Positions 30,299 through 37,529 of a stretch of 37,529 nucleotides of DNA are shown here, piece after piece. The notes under the pieces are model-generated. The model searched no databases and was not told where the DNA came from. It worked only from the letters and a program-made list of their open reading frames with translations. Positions within the stretch are counted from its first letter, which is position 1, and each line of letters opens with the position of its first letter. This stretch comes from Reticulitermes lucifugus (taxonomy: Eukaryota; Arthropoda; Insecta; Blattodea; Rhinotermitidae): assembly GCA_026260175.1 (NCBI GenBank), contig JAKCWW010001051.1, positions 4,607 to 42,135 of the forward strand, in the 5' to 3' direction. Both the position numbers and the translations under genes were made by a program.

Positions 30299-31085
30299 CG
30301 TTTAGTACTACGCTTTGTTATCTCAGGTTTGTAAGAGTAAACAACAGTTAAGCTAAAACTGATTGACATGATGGATTGTGAAGTTGAAAATTATGTAAAT
30401 GTTTATAATTGTTTTATTTCTGTTCATCCCGTCCATCAGTGTTTAGCTGTAATGAAGATGCCGGTTATATAATGTTCATACTCTGGATGTTTTCCTGTTT
30501 TTTTTCAGTTTGTGTTAATTTACGTTTCCAAGCTTAGAAAACTTAGAAAAATGATTTCAATACTGGAGCAAATAAAGGAGATACATATCACATATGTATT
30601 AGGTCAGAGTCTGCGAACTAATTTAATATGAAACCGACCAACAAATATTTCAGCGGCCACCGTAGAATAATGGTCTGTACGAATGTCCCTGACTGAATGC
30701 TCATCCTATTTGGTGTTTACTGCCACATTTCTGTCCTCTCGTGGCTGCCGTACAGTACTTTATTTGCTCACGTTCGTATGTATCCTTGGGGCCGAACGGA
30801 AACGTTATTGTCATTGCCCATGGACTCTACTTCCGGTCGGAAACATGTTCGACATTGGCAACAAATTGTGTCAAAGTCTACAAATCACAGTTTGTTGTTA
30901 AATCCTTGGGGTACAGTATAGGCCTATAGCTCGGAACGTTTTCACAATAAATGATAATAATAATGCTTTATATTGCGCCACGTTTAATGTACATTTGCTT
31001 TATGGTTTTTTAATCAAAACATATTTGCTACCATGTGAACCAAATGGTAGATAATACGAATTTACAGTCTACATGTTATAAATGA
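30299..31085. other. Unassigned stretch
   Basis: Overlapping short plus frames at 30683-30929 have no recognised domain. Confidence 0.4.
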
Positions 31086-31353
31086 GGTTCCGGGGATAGC
31101 GTAGTCAACATAATGACTAGGCTACGGGATGTTGGACGCGGGGTTCTTATCCCTGCAGGGGCAAGAGATTTTTGTGCACACCGGCTCTGAGGCCCACCCA
31201 GCCTCCTATTCAATGGATCGCGGGGTTATATGTCTTGGGTAAAGCGGGTGCGGCTTGAAGTTGACCTCTTTCTAGTGCCGAGTTTAAGTGGAGCTATACC
31301 TCTACTCCACCGCTATACCGTCATGGCGTGGACAGGGTTCTTTTTACCTTTAC
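31086..31353 (+). repeat. tRNA-SINE copy, weak B box
   Basis: Head GGTTCCGGGGATAGCGTAGT, a degraded B box (GGGTTCTTATCCCTGC), body with CCGGCTCTGAGGCCCACCC, CTATTCAATGGATCGCGGGG, GTAAAGCGGGTGCGGC, AAGTGGAGCTATACCTC, CGTCATGGCGTGGACAGGG, and a single TTTACC-type tail. Full layout, but its internal promoter is probably dead. Confidence 0.85.
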
Positions 31354-32130
31354 ATGCTCGAAATCTGATAATTCTCGTGTGCACTACGAGACAGACTAAG
31401 ACTGGCTTTCCTGGTTGAAGATTCTTGTTTCTCCCAGTCCAACGTGACAAATGTAATCGTGTCCCAAGCTAGGCCGCTACCGCCACTGTCCACATCCTGC
31501 CAACTTCATTTCTTCGTATTTTCCTACCATTCGATGTTACCCTAACACAGCATAAAGGATCTTTGCGAGAAGAAGAACGTACATAGTGTAAGCACACACA
31601 GGTTTAGAACAGTGATTCACCTGCCTTGAACGGATATTTCCTCGGAATGACATCTGACCTTTAATCTCGATTAGCGGATCTACATTTGCGGTGTGTTGTG
31701 ACATGTTTTATGGCTGACACAATGTTTTAATTGAATTGTATTTTTTTCTTTCTTTCCCGGAGCACAGACACTGCACTAAGTTTATTACGGAGGTGTCGTT
31801 TTACAACGCAAGCAGTCCCGCACAGGTATGTCTCGCTGTGCAGCAGAAATGTTGCCAAATGTGGATAGTGATATGCGATACAAAATAGGCATAAGTACGA
31901 TGTTGGAGGTAATAAAAACAATAACAAGGCTTCGGTAGTAGAACCGCATAGCGTCAGCTTCTTCAGCATGAACGGCCGTCACTGGGCCTTAACTTCTGAT
32001 CCTTGTGGTGCATTGTAATACTGTAATTGCGCAGACGGTTTCAACTGTTATGATTAGTACTGTCGTTGTTACGGGAATTCATGTGCGTAATTGGATACAA
32101 GCTTGAACCAACTACAGATAGCACCTAACA
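31354..32130. other. Unassigned stretch
   Basis: Minus frames of 65-80 codons over 31727-31982 are not recognisable. Confidence 0.4.
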
Positions 32131-32350
32131 AAGTAAAAGGTACAGTTGTCACTGCGCACGTCATGAAGGCTAATGGGGGAGCGGAGGTATATCTCCAATC
32201 GTGCGTAACCTCGGCACTACGTGGAGATGAGTGGTCAAGTTCACGCACCAGCCNCCGAGGAAAGAACCCCGCTTCGCATTGAATAACTGCCTGTGTGGGC
32301 CCCAGAGCCGGTCTGGGCACCAGACGGAAGTACGTAAGGGAATCTTATTA
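32131..32350 (-). repeat. tRNA-SINE copy, head missing
   Basis: The reverse complement shows the SINE body from AGATT through CCGGCTCTGGGGCCCAC, a short gap, TTCTTTCCTCGG, GGCTGGTGCGTGAACTTGACC, ACTCATCTCCACGTAGTGCC, CTCCGCTCCCCCATTAGCC and TTCATGACG, to a TACCTTTTACTTT tail at 32131. It lacks the tRNA head. Base 32254 is a single N. The 5' end abuts the RNase H fragment region. Confidence 0.8.
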
Positions 32351-32509
32351 CGCAATATGTGTGAACTGAATACGAAAGTCTCCTCGTGTGGGCGTGCGTC
32401 TTCCCACCCCCTGCTACAGCATCTTGACAGACGGTACCTGCTACTTGGCACCCATCAGGCACGTGAGTGGCGAAACATCTACCCTTTCCTGTTGCCGGCA
32501 TGTAGTGAA

Positions 32510-33172
32510 CTCCAGTCCCCTTATCCGGACCACACAGCTGTTATGTTGACGGGTCGTTTGCTCAAATTTCGACAGGCTGTGCCTTCACTTACGACTGTGT
32601 GATTTCAGTAGCTTGCATAGGCGAAATCTTTGCCTGTTCTTTATATGCGGCGGCAGCCTTGGTAGTGTTACCTCTTGCACAGACTCTCTAAGCGTCGTGC
32701 ATAGCCTCAGTGAACACACGCAATATCATCCGGTTGTTGAGTTTTTTGCAGCAATTTTCTCATCCTCACAATTCCAGGGCTATAATTTGTGTTTAGATGG
32801 GCACCTGGCCATGTGAACCTTCCCGGCAGTGAGGCCGACGACAGAGCTACCAAGGAAGCCGCCCTTGTCGGTTATGTCACATCGTATCGATGTCTTGTGG
32901 GAGACGTTCGCGCCACTCATCTTCGTGCTATTTACCATCGTGGCAAGACAGATAAACCGATACATAGGACACTAATGAGTATGTCACGTGACTTTTCACA
33001 CCTCACCGTTCGTCAGGTATCTAAGGTACTCGGTATATCACCTAGCGATGCCTCGAACTCAAAGTTGTTAGCTGACCAATGGGATACGTCATCTTCATTC
33101 CGGGCTGTCTTTGCGGAAACTAAAGTATTCCTTCGGTTTCACGCGACCAGTCAGATTTATCTGAATCCGTGA
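32510..33172 (+). pseudogene. Decayed RNase H domain of a non-LTR retrotransposon
   Basis: Three frames carry consecutive RNase H1-type motifs. Frame from about 32542: YVDGSF (first catalytic Asp), GCAFTYDCVIS, then IFACSLYAAAALVVL, where IFxAELYA is expected, so the catalytic Glu is lost; stop at 32689. Frame from 32673: CTDSLSVVHSL (third acidic residue), stop at 32814. Frame from 32792: FRWAPGHVNLPGSEADDR and ATKEAAL (last Asp and the usual ending), then about 100 codons of weaker tail to the stop at 33170. The order and spacing fit the C-terminal RNase H of Jockey/I-type LINEs. Two frameshifts and a lost active-site residue make it dead. The upstream reverse transcriptase is not visible; a minus-strand SINE lies just 5'. 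Confidence 0.75.
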
Positions 33173-33582
33173 GCAGATTACTGTTAGTTTGTCTCATATG
33201 AATTTTTGGGCACTCGTTCTTCGAGATATCAAATGTGCTGCGCGTGACTGAATGTGTCCGTACCCTGTTTATTCAGTCAGAATGTTCCATGTCATTAAGT
33301 CTGCTGCTTGGAGGCAGCTTGTTGTGCTCTCTCTGTGCTTCATTTCATTTATTGACCCAGATTCACTCAATAAATACAAATAACCTCGACTGTTGGTGTG
33401 CCTGTTGATACCATGCAACAAACGCCAGTGGTAGCTGTTACATAACACGGAATTTGTAGTGTGTACGTATATCAAACTTTGTAGGCCAATTGTCGAGAAT
33501 GATAATTCCATTTCGTATTCGACTTATTAATTTATTTATTTTGTACTTTTTACTTTTATTTATTTTTATTAATATTTTTGGA
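33173..33582. other. Possible LINE 3' flank and AT-rich run
   Basis: AATAAATACAAATAA (33370-33384) could be the poly(A) signal region of the decayed LINE. 33521-33578 is a T/A-rich low-complexity tract directly before the next SINE. Confidence 0.4.
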
Positions 33583-33866
33583 GGAGCCAGGATAGCGTAC
33601 TCGGTGTGCTGACCGCTGACCAGGCTGCAGGACGGACGGCCGAGGAATCGCTTTCGTTTCCCGGCAGGTGGTAAAGAGTTTATAATTTCTAAATCTTTCA
33701 GACTGGCACTTGGTATCGGAGGCTTTTCCCCTGGGGTAAAGCGGCCGGGGCGTGAAGCTGACCGCTTATCTCCGTCTAGTGTCGTGGTTAGGAATGAGTG
33801 GAGCTACACCTTCGCGTCCCTATATGCTTTTATGGCGTGCACCGAAGAACATTACCTTACCTTTAT
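33583..33866 (+). repeat. tRNA-SINE copy with internal deletion
   Basis: Head GGAGCCAGGATAGCGTACTC, decayed B box (GCTTTCGTTTCCCGGC), CAGACTGGCACTTGGTATCG; then the CCTCCTATTCAATGGGTACC block is missing and the sequence resumes at CCCCTGGGGTAAAGCGGC, CGTGAAGCTGACC, GTTAGGAATGAGTGGAGC, TACACCTTCGCGTCCC, TTTATGGCGTGCACC and a TTACCTTACCTTTA tail. Confidence 0.85.
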
Positions 33867-34969
33867 ATTGGATTCTCGGTCGGTTTCCATTACGAGTTTT
33901 TGTTTGTAACTAATAGATATAACTTGAGAAATAAAGGCACCTAATGGCTTGAATATTTCATACGTACGCCGTAATTGCCTGTCATTATAAGGTGTATTAT
34001 AGACAGTAGACTATTGAGCCCAAAGAGCGGTTCACTGTTAATAAATATCTGTATGCTGTCTCGCAACTGAAGTATTGACTCTGTACTGCGAAGTGTCTGG
34101 TTTGAGTCGCGGTAGATACTAGCGTCCTTCTAACAGGCAGCTCCGACTTTCGTCTCCGTACATCCTGTCAAATAATAACTACCAGACACATGACCCCGTT
34201 TATTTGACGCTATTACCTCTACGTCTGCAGCCACATACACCATCGTGCTCTGACGGGTTCTTATGAAACATGTACTTATCCAGCGGTTCTGACACCGTAG
34301 TCATAGGGCTGCTGTTGTCCGGTAACTGTCCTTGCTAACATGTGGCTCTGCAGAAGCTGGCACCGGTTAAGGAACAAAGAAAAAGGAATGAAATAAAGAA
34401 GGGGAAGACCGAAATAATTTTTTATTTCATTACGGAACCTTGAACGATCTTAATGCCGTTTGCTCGATTCAGTTCGCCACTACAGTGTTGTAAAACATTG
34501 CAAAGCCTTCTGAGGTGTTTGCATGTTATTTAATACGCGGACAAGTAACAAGAAACGATAAGGGCTTGGAATTGTGAGCAAACTTCAGATGAGGAATATA
34601 GCAAGTCCCCCAGGGTTACTTATTACGATTGCCTATTTACTGCTCTGCTAATTAGTTAAAAGTCGCATCATGCAGGTAAGGCCGTAAGGGGGGGTTACAT
34701 TGGTCCTTGGGAGGTGGATGTCAAGTTAGTCTCCTCTAGTGCTCAAGTTTTTATTCTGAATGCTCAGGCTGAGTAATTACGACGAGGTGAGATGTGAAAC
34801 GTGTCCAGTTTATATGCGGCCTGAACACCGCACTGTACATCGCGTTTAGGGCTGATCCATGGAGGAGGTGTTGGTGGGAGTCTGCAGAGCGGTTACCTGC
34901 CATTCTGGTAGGCGTGTTTGTAGTGTTAAAGGTGGTGTAGTTGTTTGTTTTGTATGTTAGTGGGACAGT
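33867..34969. other. Unassigned stretch
   Basis: 34705-34745 (GTGGATGTCAAGTTAGTCTC, then CTCTAGTGCTCAAG) weakly resembles the middle of the SINE; too decayed to call. No gene. Confidence 0.4.
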
Positions 34970-35295
34970 TACCATATTAGCCTGAATATAAGGCGACACC
35001 CTCTTTTCCGTTGGGGTATTTAGAGGAAAAAATTCACAAAATTTTGAAACAGAAAATCACGCTGTGAATTAGGCAAAGGCGTGTACTACACTGTAAGTAA
35101 TACTAAAGTTTTCACTGCAATACTGAGCGAGAAAGAACAGCGCTATAACATGTCTTGCCAACCACTATTTCCGAGGAAATAACGTGTTCGTGACGTGTTA
35201 CGGGAAATGCCGTAAGGCTTCGGTTATGAGGCGGCCCCTTTGCCACTGTTTCCGGAAAACAAAAACCCTCATCTTACATTCAGGTGTGTACGGTA
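34970..35295. mobile_element. Possible small DNA transposon with TACC termini
   Basis: 34970-34997 (TACCATATTAGCCTGAATAT...) and the reverse complement of 35268-35295 (TACCGTACACACCTGAATGT...) agree at 19 of 28 positions with no gaps, including CCTGAAT.TAAG. TA lies at both boundaries if the repeats are taken to start at CC. The 326-bp interior encodes nothing. A decayed non-autonomous cut-and-paste element is likely; the superfamily is unknown. Confidence 0.45.
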
Positions 35296-37470
35296 TTTAG
35301 TTACGACAAGAACGTTGTTTGGAACGGACTTCGTCTAATGAAGTATCACACAGCAGGCAGATTGTTACTGCCTGTACTTTTCAGGTAGCCGGTCGTCTTG
35401 AGGCGGGGTGTTAAATGTCTGCTACGGTAGCTGACTGCAGTACATTTCACACAAAAGCTGTGACACGCAACAAAGCAGTCACAAGTTTTGGTGCAATCAG
35501 TCGGGACCCTTCTGATAATGTCAGCTGGAATCACGCGAAATATGGGCAATTCTGTGTTAGTCAGGCATAACATCTTGATAACCCCACCAACCTCAAGGAT
35601 TTGCATTGCGACTGGCGCCTGCAGTCCTTGCCTCAGTTTGCGTGTGTGTTGACACCCCCCCCCCCCGACTTTGCCTGTGGCAGGGCACGAAATCGAAAAG
35701 CAAGAACTAGAGGTTCTGAAAGAGAAACAGTTATGAATAATCATATGAATAGTCACCTAGTTCTCACGTATATGTGGCTGCTGTAGATCATAGTTTGCAT
35801 ATAAGTTCTGTTTGTGCTGTGTAGTAATGGGCTGACAGAAGAAACATTTTTAAATGCCCGTTCGTATATGTTCCGAGTCCTGGTACTTCAATAAGGAGAT
35901 CGTTATAATCTTGGGATGGCTGGTTTGTTTTGGGATCCGTGCCAAGTACTGCATCTGTTGGACGATATGTCGCCCAGCTTTTGTGGATTAACCAGTGTCT
36001 TTGTCCGAGCGATTACAAGACATCCGCGTTACTGACACATACTGTTATAGCTCTACATGCGGTTTCCCTATCTCTGCAGTCACCTTCAGCCTTGTGGAAA
36101 GGATTAAGGAAACTGACATCTGCCACAGATACCTGTCTGTTAATTAATTGGAGGCATGGGAACGACATCGAGATGTATGTTGCACAGTAATGTAAACTGA
36201 TTCCCTGTACTTCCTTTGCACAGTGCACATATTCGTAAGTCAACACACAGTGGAGGAGATTTTGTGTGTTCGGCCTGTGTGTTTCATCTCAGAACATGCA
36301 ACGAACTGCTCAACTGAATTCGATTAAATTTTGTATTGGAGACCCAATGGAAAAATTTGTTGGGTGAATTTAATTTTAGTTGGTGTCTGTGGAATATAAT
36401 CCATATTTTGCCCGATGCATAAAACCGTTTTTGTCCACTTACTTTGGTGGGGAGGGGCTCATAATACAACAAGGACTTTTGAGCACATTTTACAGAGCCT
36501 GTTCTCCTGTTGCCTAGATTTGTACTATGCAGATGTGTATATATATATAAAGTAATTGTCACAGTTATTTTGTTTTATTTTAATTTTGTGTGGAATTTAT
36601 CACTTAAGTACGGATTATTCATGTTTTTAAATGGGAGACATGGAGATTGCATGAAAGGAATGAGAGATGTATACCGAAATTTAGTGTGATGGTTTGAAGG
36701 GAAGAGACCGCTTAGGATGTGAAGTGCAGATGGTGAGATACTATTAAAATGGGCCGTAAGGGATTGTTATTGTGTGGATTGAATGCAAGTGTCAGATAAT
36801 AGGCCTGCGGTAGAGTAGCGGGCTCGTGTGAACATCACGTATATGAGTAAAAGTGTTGGCTTTACAAGGTCTTTGCTCCACGGATGTCAGTTGCAATGTA
36901 TAGCAAGTGGAGTGATATATTCCTGTGTGCTAAGTATTTGAGAATCGAGTAGATCAATTTTCTAGCGCAGTTAGCCGCCACCATGAAATTGTCTTGCATT
37001 AAAACAAGAGTAGAAATCAGAGAGTAGCATTATTCTTCAGAGTGGAAAGCGTTTGTATGTACGAAGATATATTGTACTCGTGCGTGCGATGTAATAAACA
37101 GCAGAAGTTTCTCATTTCCAGCAACTCGAGTTACAGTCTCATGATATACAGTTTGTGTCGTCACTGTGCAGTTTGTTGCCGCGTTCGATTCACATTAAGC
37201 GTCTCGGTAGCAACAGGTGACAGCGGTAACATCGCGAGGCAGCAGAATTTCCTCGGCTTCTTATAATTTGACAGTTGCAGGGTAATTCGCTGAGTCTGCA
37301 GAGGAAGCGCGGTACGATGATTCAAGCCGACGAACATCTGCAGCGTGTTAAGAACTTCGGCTGTTTTTAAACTTTACATTTACTCAGAGGACAACACTGG
37401 GCGACAGCCTTTGACTGTACATAAAACAAGGGCAGAACCTTAAGTCAGTGATAAGGCTCTCTACACACTA
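35296..37470. other. Unassigned stretch
   Basis: Contains a C12 run (35655-35666). A 136-codon minus frame (35346-35756) crosses it and shows no domain. 36285-36545 (AACTGAATTCGATTAAATTT, GACCCAATGGAAAAATTTGT) looks familiar as part of a widespread insect repeat, but there is no second copy here to confirm it. Confidence 0.4.
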
Positions 37471-37529
37471 ACTAACTAACTCCATGGAGCAGAGTCCTTC
37501 TTGAGAAACTAACAGTTCCTCAGCTAGTC
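37471..37529 (+). repeat. Start of dispersed insect repeat (copy B), cut by window end
   Basis: CTCCATGGAGCAGAGTCCTT followed by CTTGAGAAACTAACAGTTCC and TCAGCTAGTC aligns without gaps to 6818-6866. One frame reads NSMEQSPS, a stop, then ETNSSSAS. From memory this matches the conceptual product (YSMEQSPSWEA...) of a repeat very common in termite and cockroach genomes, with Trp changed to stop. The rest lies beyond the window. Confidence 0.55.

Noticed and set aside
30450..30480. ATGAAGATGCCGG as a hammerhead start
   Set aside because: No GAAA with palindromic stem III follows at a suitable distance.
35346..35756. 136-codon minus-strand open frame
   Set aside because: It crosses a C12 run and has no recognisable domain.

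Overview
This is a eukaryotic, almost entirely non-coding window. It looks like intergenic or intronic DNA from a repeat-rich arthropod genome, most likely a cockroach or termite (Blattodea). That placement is an inference. It rests on several copies of a tRNA-headed SINE with a TTTACC-type tail, fragments of insect-style non-LTR retrotransposons, many foldback elements, short open frames only, and no bacterial gene organisation. No complete protein-coding gene is visible. The best host-gene candidate is one possible internal exon at 11977-12179 (+), with good splice sites on both sides. A second unrecognised coding-like stretch on the minus strand (5537-6075) is broken.

Layout. 0-6 kb: a tRNA-like SINE head at the edge interrupted by a 201-bp hairpin element, a small foldback element near 0.8 kb, further SINE copies and microsatellites. 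5.5-8.1 kb: the broken minus-strand coding-like stretch, a diverged dispersed repeat whose second copy starts at the right edge of the window, and a scrap of non-LTR reverse-transcriptase tail. 10-12.2 kb: a 19-bp tandem array, a 195-bp inverted-repeat element containing a hammerhead-like motif, and the candidate exon. 13.9-21.7 kb: an Arg-tRNA-like SINE, foldback repeats, LINE and SINE scraps, and a 15-unit, 42-bp minisatellite that contains an assembly gap. 22.4-27 kb: little that can be identified. 27.5-29.7 kb: two inverted-repeat elements with a third nested in the second. 28.5-33.9 kb: four plus-strand SINE copies, one minus-strand copy and a decayed RNase H domain. 35 kb to the end: one element with terminal inverted repeats and otherwise unassigned sequence.

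Most notable. Six motifs in four foldback elements fit a type I hammerhead ribozyme with a very short palindromic stem III. Two (10598-10640 minus and 27752-27796 plus) keep every invariant core base and a 4-bp GGGG/CCCC stem I. The other four each carry one core substitution. Three of the elements also share a downstream TGTTGG block followed by AATAAA or a close variant. One is bounded by a perfect 12-bp target duplication and has a 32-bp extension outside its inverted arms. This is the organisation known for Penelope-like retroelement termini, so these look like short non-autonomous, ribozyme-bearing relatives. No protein in the window could mobilise them.
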